64,000 nucleotides of DNA from Falsiroseomonas oleicola (GCF_019029495.1 NZ_JAERQM010000001.1:558001-622000), one strand, 5' to 3'; shown: positions 1 through 9,369, numbered from the stretch's first letter. Notes: a model not told the origin generated them from the letters alone. A program made the numbers and translations.

Positions 1-552
1 GTCGCCCTCGGCCTCATCGCCTTCCGGCACGGCCGGGCCGGTGCGGCGCTCGGTTTCGATCGCCATCGGCATGGCGGTGTCGCCGCGCTCCGATCCCTCA
101 TCCGGCGCGTCGGAGGAAGCTTCGGGGGCGGCAGCCGCCTCCTGCGCCTCACCCTCGATCTCCCGGGCCGTCCCGGCGACGGCGGATTCCAGCGCTTCGT
201 TCAGCGCCTCATCGACCTCGCGCGCGGCGTCCTCGGCCTCCTCGCGCTCCTGCTCCTCGCGCGCCTCGGCCTGCTGCATCTCGATCAGGCGCTGCCGGTC
301 GGCGACGGGAAGCTGGTAGTAGTCGGGGTGGATTTCGCCGAAGGCGAGGAAGCCGTGCCGGTTGCCGCCATATTCGACGAAGGCGGCCTGCAGGCTGGGT
401 TCGACCCGCACGACGCGGGCCAGGTAGATATTGCCCTTGAGGGGCATCTTGTTCGCCGACTCGATGTCGAAGGCTTCGAGGCGGTTGCCATCCAGCACCA
501 CCACCCGGGTTTCCTCGGGGTGGGATGCGTCGATCAGCATGCGCTTGGTCAT
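1..552 (-). CDS. rne: Ribonuclease E/G, N-terminal part (runs off the left edge)
   Basis: The first 184 codons of an RNase E/G family endoribonuclease, the mRNA-decay and rRNA-processing enzyme that scaffolds the degradosome. The start MTKRMLIDASHPEETRV and the following stretch with NKMPLKGNIYLARVVRVEPS are the hallmark amino end of RNase E and the beginning of its S1 RNA-binding domain (about residues 35 onward). After YGGNRHGFLAFGEIHPDYY (about residue 62) the S1 domain is interrupted by a long Glu/Ala/Gln-rich acidic segment that fills the rest of the visible sequence; such an insertion inside S1 is usual in alphaproteobacterial RNase E. ATG at 552 is chosen because it gives the canonical amino terminus; another in-frame ATG lies four codons later. 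No strong Shine-Dalgarno sequence precedes it. The catalytic DNase I-like domain, zinc link and C-terminal scaffold lie outside the window. The gene is divergent from amiC, as in several related genomes. Confidence 0.93.
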   Translation of the reverse strand, partial: MTKRMLIDASHPEETRVVVLDGNRLEAFDIESANKMPLKGNIYLARVVRVEPSLQAAFVEYGGNRHGFLAFGEIHPDYYQLPVADRQRLIEMQQAEAREEQEREEAEDAAREVDEALNEALESAVAGTAREIEGEAQEAAAAPEASSDAPDEGSERGDTAMPMAIETERRTGPAVPEGDEAEGD

Positions 553-1413
553 GGGGGAGAGGACTCCGCACCGCGCTGCCCAGGGGGATCACCGGTGGGC
601 CGGTCGCGGCGACAGGGGGTGGCGGGGCCCGAGACAGGACGGATCGGCGGCAGGAAATCGTCCATGCGGCGGCGATCCGGTCCTTGTCGCGGCGGGCCTT
701 GCACGGGGGTCCGTGGGCAGGCCCTGTTGGGTTCAGTGGGGCCGATGCACCTGGATCACTCCAGGCAAACCGGTCCCGGCGGGCGCGCCTCGCGCTGCCC
801 CGGAAACCCTTCAATCGGCGGCCCCAGGCGGGGCGCCGGTCGCAGGCGCAATCGGGCGGGCGGCAGGCCTGCGGGCCGGTTCCGTGCCGCCGGCGGATTT
901 CCATCGAAGGATTTCCGCCAGGGAAACGTGACGGCCACGCAGGCTCCACGCCGGCCGGGCAGGCACCGCTGTTCCTGGCGAAGCACGGAGAGGAACAAGG
1001 TCCCTCCCCCATGCCAGGATCTCGGCCATTGACCCGACACCCCCTGCGCCGCGACAAGGCGGGCAGATCTGGGGAGGGACGGCCGCGCGACACGCAAACC
1101 AGGCCGGCGGCGGATGCCACCGGGGCAGGTCACCATAGGCGGCAAGTCCGCGCTCCACAAGGCGCCGTCACGCCGCACCTGCAAAAGGGCCAGGGGCCAC
1201 GCCCGGCCACGCGAATCTCATCCCAGCTCTCAACCTTCCCTGGCAACCCACGGGCAGGATGTGGCATTCTGGGCCTTGAGGTCGGCACCGGGGGGTGGTC
1301 CGACCTTCCGCGTCCCTGGCCGTAGGACTGGCCATATCAGGGGCGTGGCGTGCCGGGCGGCATGGCCCAGACCGGGCCGCGATGCCGCCGGAAACTTAGG
1401 GGGGTCCAAACCC
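553..1413. other. Long rne/amiC intergenic region without a credible gene
   Basis: 861 bp between the divergent starts of rne and amiC. Open frames cross it on both strands but none has recognisable protein character; their residues are the Arg/Pro/Gly-rich output of GC-rich non-coding DNA. It probably holds both promoters and, on the minus strand, a long rne leader. One clear hairpin is listed separately at 892-919. A stretch near 802-818 is largely complementary to 899-915, so larger folding of the leader is possible. No promoter could be assigned with confidence. Confidence 0.6.
892..919 (-). promoter_or_regulatory. Symmetric hairpin in the putative rne leader
   Basis: Read on the minus strand, the 28 nt form two paired blocks: GGCGGA with TCCGCC (6 bp) and TCC with GGA (3 bp), separated by a symmetric AA/AA internal loop and closed by the hexaloop TTCGAT. 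It lies about 340-370 nt upstream of the rne start codon. In enterobacteria the rne leader carries hairpins through which RNase E autoregulates its mRNA. Whether this element does the same is inference. Confidence 0.4.
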
Positions 1414-2556
1414 ATGCTCGGACGTCGAGCCCTGGCGAGCCTCGTGCTCGGCCTTGCGGCGCTGCCCGCGCCGCGTGAAGTCCTGGCCGCCGTCACCGGC
1501 GCCACATTGCAAGGGGTGGGGCCGGGGGCGCGCCTCACCATTACCCTGCCGGCCGGGGCGTCCTGGCGGCTGATCGCCGCCCGCCGCCCGAACCGGCTGC
1601 TGCTGGAGGTGCCGGGCCAGGCCTGGCGCGCCGCCACCAGCCTGCGCGGCGCAGGGCCGGTGCGCGGGGCGCGGGTGGAGCGCGGCCGGCTGCGGCTCGA
1701 CCTCTCCGCCCCCGTGGCCCTGCAAAGGGCGGAGGCCAGCGGCACACGGCTGGTGATCGAGCTGGTGCCCGGCTCCGCCGCCGCCTTCGCCCGGCTGGCC
1801 GGCGGCAGCGGCACCATGGCCCAAGGCGGGGCCCAAGCGGCTGGACGCACCGCGCGGGCCGAAAGCCTGCCGCTGGTGGTGCTCGACCCGGGCCATGGCG
1901 GCCGCGACCCCGGCGCCATTGGCCGCGCCGGCACGCAGGAAAAGCGCATCGTGCTGGCCGCCGCCCTGCAGCTGAAGCGGGTGCTGGAGGCCGGCGGCCG
2001 CTGCCGGGTGGCGATGACCCGCGGCAATGACCGCTTCGTGCCGCTCGGCGACCGGGTGGAATTCGCCCGTCGCCGGCAGGCCGCCCTCTTCGTCTCGATC
2101 CATGCGGACAGCGCCCCGGGCGCGCGGGGCGCCAGCGTCTATACCCTGGGCGAATCCTCCGACTCCCTGGCCGGCGCCCTGGCGCGGCGGGAGAATCTGG
2201 CGGATCGCGCCGGCGGGCTGCGCCTGCCCGCCGTGCCGCCGGAGGTGCAGGCCATCCTGATGTCCCTGGTCCGCGCCGAGACCCGCACCGGCAGCGCCCT
2301 GATGGCGCGGCATGTGGTGTCGGAACTGGGGGAGGATGTGCCGATGCTGAACAATGCCCATCGCCAGGCCGGCTTCATGGTGCTGAAGGCGCCGGATGTG
2401 CCCTCCGTCCTGGTGGAGATGGGCTTTCTCTCGGACCCGCAGGATGAGGCCGCGCTGCGCCGCGCCGACCACCGCGCGAAGCTGGCCCGCGCCATGGGCC
2501 GCGCGATTCACGCCTGGCTGGCCCAAGGGCGGGCGACGGCGGCGGTGTTCGGCTAG
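1414..2556 (+). CDS. amiC: N-acetylmuramoyl-L-alanine amidase (AmiC type)
   Basis: A periplasmic zinc amidase that cleaves the bond between muramic acid and the peptide stem of peptidoglycan, mainly during daughter-cell separation. The 380-residue product has an export signal (residues 1-26, ending LAA), an AMIN domain that targets septal murein (about 27-130), and an Amidase_3 domain from about 155. Zinc ligands are visible as His161 in DPGHGGRDPG, Glu176 in TQEKRI and His230 in SIHADS. The catalytic Glu335 lies in VEMGFLSDP. ATG 1414 is preferred over in-frame upstream starts because it begins the signal peptide and follows a G-rich ribosome-binding site about 10 nt upstream. It is followed 123 bp later by mrcA on the same strand, so the two cell-wall genes may be cotranscribed. 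Confidence 0.93.
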   Translation: MLGRRALASLVLGLAALPAPREVLAAVTGATLQGVGPGARLTITLPAGASWRLIAARRPNRLLLEVPGQAWRAATSLRGAGPVRGARVERGRLRLDLSAPVALQRAEASGTRLVIELVPGSAAAFARLAGGSGTMAQGGAQAAGRTARAESLPLVVLDPGHGGRDPGAIGRAGTQEKRIVLAAALQLKRVLEAGGRCRVAMTRGNDRFVPLGDRVEFARRRQAALFVSIHADSAPGARGASVYTLGESSDSLAGALARRENLADRAGGLRLPAVPPEVQAILMSLVRAETRTGSALMARHVVSELGEDVPMLNNAHRQAGFMVLKAPDVPSVLVEMGFLSDPQDEAALRRADHRAKLARAMGRAIHAWLAQGRATAAVFG

Positions 2557-2679
2557 TCTCGCCGGCCCCTGGCGGCGGGCACCGCGCCACCCAAGATGCG
2601 GGACACGTCTCCGCGGGCGCAAGCCAGACGCGAAACTCCGGCATGGGCCGCGCCGCGCCCGACAGTGTATGAGTGAGCC

Positions 2680-5286
2680 ATGGATAGCCACGACCTCCGC
2701 GCTGAAGGCCCCATGGTGGGCCGCACCGCCGCCGCCGCAACCACCCCGGACCCCGCGCCGGACCAGGGTGGCGCTGGCGGCCGCCCGCCGCGCCGCCCCC
2801 GCACGCCCCGCACCCCGCGCCGCCGGTCCTGGCTGTTCGGCACCATGGGCTTCGTCGCCAAGTCGGTCGTCGTCCTGGGCATGGCCGCCGCCCTGGCCGG
2901 GGCGGGCGCGGGCTATGCGCTGTATCGCTCCGCCTCCGCCGATCTGCCGGACTATCGCTGGCTGGCCGACTACCAGGCGCCGCAGATGAGCCGCATCTAT
3001 GCCGGCGACAGCCGGCTGATGGCGGAGCTGGCGCAGGAACGCCGGGTCTTCGTGCCGATCGAGGCGATTCCCGCCCATGTGCAGCAGGCCTTCATCTCGG
3101 CCGAGGACCAGCGCTTCTGGTCGCATTACGGCGTCGACCCGATGGGCATCGCCCGCACGGTGGTGACCAACCTGGAACAGCTCGGCTCCGGCCGGCGCAT
3201 GGCCGGCGCCTCCACCATCACCCAGCAGGTCGCCAAGAACATGCTGGTCGGCAACGACCGCACCCTGATGCGCAAGGTGCGGGAGGCGATCCTGGCGCTG
3301 CGCATCGAGCAGGCGATGCCCAAGGCCCGCATCCTGGAGATCTACCTGAACGAGATCTTCCTGGGCCAGCAGGCCTATGGCGTGGCGGCGGCGGCGCAGA
3401 ACTACTTCAACAAGTCGCTGGACGACCTGACGGTGGCGGAGGCCGCCTTCCTGGCCGCCCTGCCCAAGGCGCCGAACAACTACAACCCTGCCCGCTTCCC
3501 CGAAGCCGCCGTCGGCCGGCGCGACTGGGTGATCGGCCGCATGGCGGAAGACGGCGCGATCACCACCGCCGACGCCACCCGCGCCCGCGCCGAGCCGCTG
3601 ATCCCCCGCCCGCAGCGGCGCCCGGATGTGGTCCCCGTCGGCCAGTACTTCACCGAGGAGGTGCGGCGCGAGCTGGTCGCCCGCTTCGGCGCCGACCAGA
3701 CCACCATGGGCGGCCTGGTGGTGCGCACCTCGCTCGACCCCGTGCTTCAGGGCGAGGCCGAAACGGCGCTGCGCAACGGCCTGCTGGCCTATGACCGCCG
3801 CCGTGGCGGCTGGCGCGGCCCGGTGGCGCGGATCTCCGCCAGCCCCACCGAATGGCTGCCGGCGCTGCAGGCGCAGACCCGCCCGCCCGGCGCCATGCCG
3901 GAATGGCGCCTCGCCGTGGCGCTGGAAGTCCGCGACCGGGAGGCGCGGATGGCCTGGCTGGAACGGCCGGATGGCCGCACCGCGCCGCAGCCCCGCACCG
4001 GCACGCTGAACTTTTCCGAGGTCTCCGGCTGGGCCCGCCCGGTGCGGGATGGCCGCGTCGGCGGCGCCCCGCGGCGCATGCAGGATGTGCTGTCGCCCGG
4101 CGACGTGGTGCTGGTCGAGACCCTGGCCGCCAGCCCGGCCCAGGGCCGCGCGGCCGCCCAGTCGGAACGCCTCGCCCTGCGCCAGATGCCGGAGGCCGAG
4201 GGCGCCGTGGTGGCGATGGACCCCAATACCGGCCGCGTCCTGGCCATGGTGGGTGGCTGGTCCTTCGAGCGGTCCTGGTTCAACCGCGCCAGCCAGGCGC
4301 TGCGCCAGCCCGGCTCCTCCTTCAAGCCCTATGTCTTCCTGGCGGGGCTGGAGGCCGGCATTCCGCCGAACCAGCTTCTGCTGGACGGGCCAGTGGAGAT
4401 CATGACGCCGCAGGGCATGTGGCGCCCGGGCAATTACGGCGGCGGCGCGCCGCAGGGCTGGGTGACCATGCGCAGCGCGCTGGAACGCAGCCTCAACCTG
4501 GTGACCATCCGGCTCGCCCAGCAGGTCGGCATGCCGGCGGTGGCGGAGGTGGCGGCGCGCTTCGGCGTCATCCCCAATATGCAGCGCGTGCTGGCCATGT
4601 CGCTCGGCGCCGGGGAGACCACGGTGGTGCGGCAGGCGGCCGGCTATGCCAGCTTCGTCAATGGCGGGCGGCAGGTGATCCCGACCCTGATCGACAGCGT
4701 GCAGGACCGCCAGGGCCGCCTGGTCTGGCGCACCGATGCCCGCGAATGCCGCGCCTGCGAATCCGAACCGGGCGGCCGCCCGCCGGAGCTGACGGAAACC
4801 CGCGCCCAGGTGACAGACCCGGTCTCGGCCTTCCAGATGACCAGCATGCTGCAGGGCGTGGTGCAGCGCGGCACGGGCGCCCGCGCCGGGGCCGGGCTGA
4901 ACCGCCCGGTGGCGGGCAAGACCGGCACCACGGACGACTTCAAGGACAACTGGTTCGTCGGCTTCACCCCGGACCTCGTCGTCGCCGTCTGGGTCGGCTT
5001 CGACGATCCGCGCAGCCTGGGCAATGGCGAGACCGGCGGCAGCAATGCCGCGCCGATCTTCCGCGACGTGATGGCCGCGGCGCTCGGCGACAGCCCGCCG
5101 ATTCCCTTCCGCGCCCCGCCGGGCGTGGCCCTGGTGCGGATGCAACTGCCGAACGGCCAGACGATCTTCGAGGCCTTCAAGCCCGGCACCGAGAACAGCG
5201 CCCGCCCGCCGGTCGACCCGCTGGCCGGCGAAGCCCCGACCACGGCGGCGGCCAGCGTCGACAGCAACCTGGGCGGCTTGTACTGA
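2680..5286 (+). CDS. mrcA: Penicillin-binding protein 1A (bifunctional glycosyltransferase/transpeptidase)
   Basis: Class A PBP that polymerises lipid II glycan strands and cross-links the peptides. The 868 residues comprise a Pro/Arg-rich cytoplasmic tail (1-48), one membrane anchor (about 55-80), a GT51 glycosyltransferase with Glu142 in SAEDQRFWSHYGVDP and the STITQQVAKN motif, and a transpeptidase domain. The transpeptidase has the serine nucleophile motif S546-S-F-K549, SLN in ERSLNLVTIRLA and the K747-T-G box. Between GT51 and the transpeptidase lies the OB-like insertion (about 385-480) expected in PBP1A of Gram-negative bacteria. A Cys-x-x-Cys pair (RECRACE) sits before the KTG box. 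ATG 2680 is the longest start that keeps a normal cytoplasmic tail; an ATG at 2713 is the alternative. Confidence 0.95.
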   Translation: MDSHDLRAEGPMVGRTAAAATTPDPAPDQGGAGGRPPRRPRTPRTPRRRSWLFGTMGFVAKSVVVLGMAAALAGAGAGYALYRSASADLPDYRWLADYQAPQMSRIYAGDSRLMAELAQERRVFVPIEAIPAHVQQAFISAEDQRFWSHYGVDPMGIARTVVTNLEQLGSGRRMAGASTITQQVAKNMLVGNDRTLMRKVREAILALRIEQAMPKARILEIYLNEIFLGQQAYGVAAAAQNYFNKSLDDLTVAEAAFLAALPKAPNNYNPARFPEAAVGRRDWVIGRMAEDGAITTADATRARAEPLIPRPQRRPDVVPVGQYFTEEVRRELVARFGADQTTMGGLVVRTSLDPVLQGEAETALRNGLLAYDRRRGGWRGPVARISASPTEWLPALQAQTRPPGAMPEWRLAVALEVRDREARMAWLERPDGRTAPQPRTGTLNFSEVSGWARPVRDGRVGGAPRRMQDVLSPGDVVLVETLAASPAQGRAAAQSERLALRQMPEAEGAVVAMDPNTGRVLAMVGGWSFERSWFNRASQALRQPGSSFKPYVFLAGLEAGIPPNQLLLDGPVEIMTPQGMWRPGNYGGGAPQGWVTMRSALERSLNLVTIRLAQQVGMPAVAEVAARFGVIPNMQRVLAMSLGAGETTVVRQAAGYASFVNGGRQVIPTLIDSVQDRQGRLVWRTDARECRACESEPGGRPPELTETRAQVTDPVSAFQMTSMLQGVVQRGTGARAGAGLNRPVAGKTGTTDDFKDNWFVGFTPDLVVAVWVGFDDPRSLGNGETGGSNAAPIFRDVMAAALGDSPPIPFRAPPGVALVRMQLPNGQTIFEAFKPGTENSARPPVDPLAGEAPTTAAASVDSNLGGLY

Positions 5287-5303
5287 CGGTTGCGCGGCAA
5301 AGC

Positions 5304-5329
5304 CCTCTCCATCCCCTGGGGTGGAGAGG
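5304..5329 (+). terminator. Hairpin after mrcA, terminator-like
   Basis: Perfect inverted repeat CCTCTCCA / TGGAGAGG with additional CCCC/GGGG pairing inside, 18 bp after the mrcA stop. There is no T-run, so it could act as a weak intrinsic terminator or an mRNA 3'-end stabiliser. The arm resembles the longer REP-like element at 29062. Confidence 0.5.
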
Positions 5330-5395
5330 CTGCATCTCCCGCCCGATCCGCCCGATGTCTCGACAGCCGCGCGGGCCGGCTCTAGGTAACCCGTC

Positions 5396-6526
5396 ATGCG
5401 CGCAGATGCCGAGAACCTCAAAACCCAGATCGCCGAGGGCCTCGCCCTGCTGCGCGCCCATCTCAACTGGGATGAGGCGCTGCGGCGGCTGGAGGAACTG
5501 AACGCCAAGTCCGAGGACCCGGACCTCTGGAACAAGGCGGATGCCGCCCAGGCGCTGATGCGCGAGCGCAACCGCCTGGCCGCGCAGATCGAGGGCGTCC
5601 AGGCGCTGGAGCGCAATGTCGCCGATGCGCTGGAGATGATCGAGCTGGCGGAGGCGGAGGGCGATGCCGCCATCGCCGATGCCGCGGTCGCCGACCTCAA
5701 GAGCTATGCGGCCGAGGTGAAGCATCGCGAGACGGAAAGCCTGCTCTCCGGCGAGGCCGACCAGAACGACGCCTATCTGGAAGTGAATGCCGGCGCCGGC
5801 GGCACGGAGGCCCAGGACTGGGCCGAGATGCTGCTGCGCATGTACAGCCGATGGGCGGAAAAGCGCGGCTACAAGCTGACCCTGACCGAGCAATCCGACG
5901 GCGAGCAGGCCGGCATCAAGTCCGCCACCATCCAGGTGACCGGCGACAACGCCTTCGGCTGGCTGAAGACGGAAACCGGTGTGCATCGCCTGGTCCGCAT
6001 CAGCCCCTTCGACGCCGCCGCCCGCCGCCAGACCAGCTTTGCCAGCGTCTATGTCTATCCGGTGATCGACGACCGGATCGAGATCGAGATCAACCCGGCC
6101 GACCTGAAGACCGACACCTTCCGGGCCTCCGGCGCCGGTGGGCAGCACGTCAACAAGACCGAGTCGGGCGTGCGCTTCACGCATATTCCGACGGGCGTGG
6201 TCGCGGCTTCCACCCAGGACCGCAGCCAGCACAAGAACCGCGCCATCGCCATGGAGATGCTGAAGGCGCGGCTGTATGAGCTGGAACTGCGCAAGCGGGA
6301 GGCGATCAGCGACGCCGTCGAGGCCGGCAAGACCGATATCGGCTGGGGCCACCAGATCCGCAGCTACGTCCTGCAGCCCTATCAGATGGTGAAGGACCTT
6401 CGGACCGGCGTGGAGAAGGGCAATCCCGCCGCGGTGCTGGATGGCGAAATCGACGACTTCATGGCCGCCGCCCTGGCGCTGCGCGTCGGCACCACCCGCT
6501 CCGAGGCCAGCGCCAAGGCCGATTGA
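5396..6526 (+). CDS. prfB: Peptide chain release factor 2
   Basis: RF2 reads UGA and UAA stop codons and triggers peptide release. The 376-residue product has an N-terminal coiled domain and the class-specific tripeptide S203-P204-F205 in [15 protein letters not shown]. The GGQ motif is at 248-250 in [15 protein letters not shown], and the codon-recognition and C-terminal domains are of usual length. The reading frame is continuous from ATG 5396; the region equivalent to the E. coli programmed +1 frameshift (around [12 protein letters not shown]) is read in one frame, so autoregulation by frameshifting is absent. The stop overlaps the next start by one base (TGATG), implying translational coupling to the APH-fold gene. 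Confidence 0.96.
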   Translation: MRADAENLKTQIAEGLALLRAHLNWDEALRRLEELNAKSEDPDLWNKADAAQALMRERNRLAAQIEGVQALERNVADALEMIELAEAEGDAAIADAAVADLKSYAAEVKHRETESLLSGEADQNDAYLEVNAGAGGTEAQDWAEMLLRMYSRWAEKRGYKLTLTEQSDGEQAGIKSATIQVTGDNAFGWLKTETGVHRLVRISPFDAAARRQTSFASVYVYPVIDDRIEIEINPADLKTDTFRASGAGGQHVNKTESGVRFTHIPTGVVAASTQDRSQHKNRAIAMEMLKARLYELELRKREAISDAVEAGKTDIGWGHQIRSYVLQPYQMVKDLRTGVEKGNPAAVLDGEIDDFMAAALALRVGTTRSEASAKAD

Positions 6527-7398
6527 TGGCGGAGGCGGTGCCGGAGGCCCTGAGTGCCGTCATCCTCGCCGCCTTCCCGGACCTCGCAGACGCCCGATTC
6601 ACGCTGCTGACCGATGGCTGGGAAAGCCAGGCCATCGATGTGGACGACCGGCTGATCTTCCGCTTCCCACGCTTCGAACGCGGCGTGGCGGCCCTGGCGC
6701 GGGAAGCCCGGATGCTGGCGGTGATCGCGCCGGCAGTGCCGCTCGCCGTGCCGCGCACGCATTTTCATGCCGGCCCACCCTGCTTCGCCTGGCATGCCAA
6801 GCTGCCCGGCGGCACCCTGGTGCCGGCACAGTATGCCGCTTTGCCGGAGGCCGCCCGGCAGCGCCTGCCGGAGGATCTGGCCGGCTTTCAGGCAGCGCTG
6901 CATCGCCTGGACCCCGCGCTTCTGACGGAAGCCGGCGCCGGGCCGGTCTGGGACTGGCCGTCGCCGGAGGCGATCCTGCGCGAGGCCTGGCCACGCCTGC
7001 CGGAAGTCCTGCGCCCGGTGGCGACGCGGATCGCCACGGATTGCACGGCCCTGCCGCCGGACCCGGGCGGCATCGTCTTCGGGCATTTCGACACGCATGG
7101 CTGGAACCTCGCCTTCGACCACGCGGCGGGCCGGCTGCGCGGCGTCTTCGACTTCGGCAGCAGCGGCTTCGGCCCGCTGCATCGCGACTTCCTGGCACCG
7201 AGCTTCATCGCGCCGGATCTGACCGACCGGATGATGTCCCGCTACGAGGCGCTGACCGGCCTTCGCCTGGACCGCGCCCGCATCGCCCTGCTGACCGGAT
7301 TGCAGCGGCTGATGGAATTCGGCGAGTCGACCGAGGCACAGATCGCCGAGTTCGGGCTGCTGCGGAACCTGGAGGATTGGGTGTCGCGGCTGCCGTGA
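6526..7398 (+). CDS. Aminoglycoside phosphotransferase-fold kinase, substrate unknown
   Basis: A 290-residue member of the APH/choline-kinase fold. The Brenner-type catalytic loop is visible as GHFDTHGWNLAF (about residues 187-198), with the Asp and downstream Asn in place, followed by the metal-binding DFGSSGFG in place of DxD/DFG. The N-lobe begins FTLLTDGWESQAIDVDDRLIFRFPR, typical of the group annotated as aminoglycoside phosphotransferase or macrolide kinase-like. The ATG at 6526 shares a base with the prfB stop, so this start is strongly favoured over the TTG one codon earlier. Most such chromosomal proteins are small-molecule or protein kinases rather than resistance genes, and nothing nearby suggests an antibiotic target. 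Confidence 0.8.
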   Translation: MAEAVPEALSAVILAAFPDLADARFTLLTDGWESQAIDVDDRLIFRFPRFERGVAALAREARMLAVIAPAVPLAVPRTHFHAGPPCFAWHAKLPGGTLVPAQYAALPEAARQRLPEDLAGFQAALHRLDPALLTEAGAGPVWDWPSPEAILREAWPRLPEVLRPVATRIATDCTALPPDPGGIVFGHFDTHGWNLAFDHAAGRLRGVFDFGSSGFGPLHRDFLAPSFIAPDLTDRMMSRYEALTGLRLDRARIALLTGLQRLMEFGESTEAQIAEFGLLRNLEDWVSRLP

Positions 7399-7546
7399 CG
7401 ATCCACCCCTGTTCATCAGCCATAAGTCTGACCTATAAACCTTGATGTGGACGCCGCGCGGAGACGCGGCGCAGGATGGGTCGAGGAGGGTGGATGCGGA
7501 TTGGGAAAGCTGGCCTCGCGGCGGCGGGGACGGCATGGTGGTGAGC

Positions 7547-8830
7547 ATGGCTGCGCCCCAGACAATCGCCCAGAAGATCATCGCCGCGCATTGCGGGCGG
7601 GATCATGTCGAGGTCGGCGAATACGTCACCGTCACGCCCGACTACACCGCCTGCCAGGAGCTGTTCTGGCCGGGCCACAAGCGCAACCTGGAACGCATCG
7701 GCGTCGACCGCATCCCGCGCCCCGACAAGGCGGTGATGGTCATCGACCACTCCACCTCCGCCGCCATGGGCTCCCACCACCACGAGACGCATCGCACCCT
7801 GCGCGACTGGTGCGCCCGGCAGGGCATCGAGAACTTCTTCGGCCCGGGCAACGGGCTGCGCCACCTGGTACTGACGGAACGCGGCTTCGCCCGGCCGGGC
7901 ACGCTGATCTTCTCGGACGAGGGCAATATCGCCAGCATCGGCGCGCTGGGCGCGCTGAACCTGCCGATCTCGACGGAGGTAATCGTCGCCATCATCCAGG
8001 ATGGCAACTGGATCGCCGTGCCACCCTCCGCCCGCATCACCCTGACCGGGCGGCTGGGCTTCGGTGTGACGGCGCGGGACGTCATCCAGACCATCCTGCG
8101 AGATTGCAGCCCCGACGGGCGGCTGCTGCAGTGCTGCGTGGAATTCGACGGGCCGGGGCTCGCCACGCTCAGCCTGGACGACTGGCAGACCCTGCTCGCC
8201 TCGCTGTTCCATAGCGGTGCCTATACCGGGATCATGACGCCGGATGACCGCGTGCTGGACTATGTCCGTGCGCGGGATGCGGGACGGCCCTGGCAGGCGG
8301 TGCGGGCCGATCCCGGCGCCGTCTACATGACGGAGCTGACCTATGACCTGTCCGCCATCGCGCCGATGGTGACGGTGCCGCCGGATGCGCATGGCGCGGT
8401 GCCGGTGGAACAGGCGGCGGGGCTGCATATCGACCAGGCCACCATCGGCTTCTGCTCCAATGGAAGGCTGGACGACCTGCGGGAGGCGGCGCGGCTGCTG
8501 CGGGGCCGCAAGGTCGCACCGCATGTCACGCTCTATGTCACGCCGGGCAGCCGCGGCGTCTATGTGGAGGCCGCGAAGGAAGGCATCCTGGGCGATCTGG
8601 CGGAGGCCGGCGCCACCATCCTCGCCCCCGGCTGCACCACCTGCTGGGGCTACCAGGGCGTGCTGAACGCGAATGAGGTGCTGATCTCCACCCAGCAGTT
8701 CAACTACCAGGGCCGCAACGGCGACCGCACCTCCCGCGTCTTCCTGGCCGGCCCCGCGGTGGTCGCGGCCTCGGCCATCGCCGGGCAGATCGTCGATCCC
8801 CGGCCGATGCTGGCGGAGGCTGCGCGATGA
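7547..8830 (+). CDS. Aconitase-superfamily hydro-lyase, large subunit (LeuC/DmdA-like)
   Basis: Large subunit of a two-part [4Fe-4S] hydro-lyase related to isopropylmalate isomerase and 2,3-dimethylmalate dehydratase. All three cluster cysteines are present: one in GFCSNGRLDDL and two in APGCTTCWGYQG. The active-site DEGNIASIGALGA and VIDHSTS regions of the fold are also recognisable. The 427-residue length is near that of catabolic LeuC-like proteins. The start was placed at ATG 7547 (MAAPQTIAQKII) because homologues begin close to this motif and GGTGGTGA precedes it; ATG 7535 is possible. It overlaps the small-subunit gene by 4 bp (ATGA), and a Bug receptor follows. That arrangement suggests catabolism of an imported carboxylate rather than leucine synthesis. 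The substrate is not identifiable from sequence. Confidence 0.82.
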   Translation: MAAPQTIAQKIIAAHCGRDHVEVGEYVTVTPDYTACQELFWPGHKRNLERIGVDRIPRPDKAVMVIDHSTSAAMGSHHHETHRTLRDWCARQGIENFFGPGNGLRHLVLTERGFARPGTLIFSDEGNIASIGALGALNLPISTEVIVAIIQDGNWIAVPPSARITLTGRLGFGVTARDVIQTILRDCSPDGRLLQCCVEFDGPGLATLSLDDWQTLLASLFHSGAYTGIMTPDDRVLDYVRARDAGRPWQAVRADPGAVYMTELTYDLSAIAPMVTVPPDAHGAVPVEQAAGLHIDQATIGFCSNGRLDDLREAARLLRGRKVAPHVTLYVTPGSRGVYVEAAKEGILGDLAEAGATILAPGCTTCWGYQGVLNANEVLISTQQFNYQGRNGDRTSRVFLAGPAVVAASAIAGQIVDPRPMLAEAAR

Positions 8831-9363
8831 GCGTCCCCACCGGCCGCGTCTGGAAGTTCGGCGACGATGTGCATGGCGATGACGGCATCATCGAATTCGC
8901 CATCATCCGCGACAGCTTTGGCAAGGAATTCGACGAGGACGCCTTGCGCGCCATGTGCTTCCGCCGGCTGCGCCCAGAATTTCCGGCCGAGGTGCGGCCC
9001 GGGGACATCGTGGTCGGCGGGCGGAACTTCGCGCATCACAACCATGTCGAGGTCAGCGTCGCCATGCGCGCCTCCGGCATCGCCGTGGTGGTGGTGGAAT
9101 CCTGCGATTCCGGCTTCCTGCGCCGCGCATTGAATCATGGGTTGCCGGTGATGATCTGCCCCGGCATCCATGGCGGTGTCGAGGATGGGCAGGTGATCTC
9201 CGCCGATCCCGCGACGGGCCTGGTGACCCTGCCCGATGGGGGCGCGTTGCGGGCGCGCCCCTTCTCCGAGCGCATGGTGCAGATCTGGCAGGCGGGGGGA
9301 TCGATTCCGCTGCTGGAACGGGAATTCGCGGCGCGCCGCGCGACACAGGCTCAAGGAGGCTAG
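8827..9363 (+). CDS. Aconitase-superfamily hydro-lyase, small subunit (LeuD/DmdB-like, altered substrate loop)
   Basis: The swivel-domain partner of the preceding large subunit, 178 residues. The opening WKFGDDVHGDDGIIEF and the segment VRPGDIVVGGRNF match the LeuD fold. The usual substrate-binding loop GxNFGxGSSREHA is replaced by GGRNFAHHNHVEVSVAM, so the Ser-Ser-Arg-Glu-His cluster that contacts the substrate carboxylate in classical enzymes is missing. Later parts (DSGFLRRALNHGLPVMICP and the turn DGGALRARPFSERM) are conserved. The gene starts inside the stop of the large subunit and ends 6 bp before the Bug gene, so the three form one operon. The altered loop points to a non-classical substrate. 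Confidence 0.78.
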   Translation: MSVPTGRVWKFGDDVHGDDGIIEFAIIRDSFGKEFDEDALRAMCFRRLRPEFPAEVRPGDIVVGGRNFAHHNHVEVSVAMRASGIAVVVVESCDSGFLRRALNHGLPVMICPGIHGGVEDGQVISADPATGLVTLPDGGALRARPFSERMVQIWQAGGSIPLLEREFAARRATQAQGG

Positions 9364-9369
9364 AGAAAG

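Noticed and set aside
1396-5700. Minus-strand open frame of 1434 codons across amiC and mrcA
   Set aside because: It is antisense to two clear genes, has Ala/Gly/Arg/His-rich residues without domains, and follows from GC-rich codon structure.
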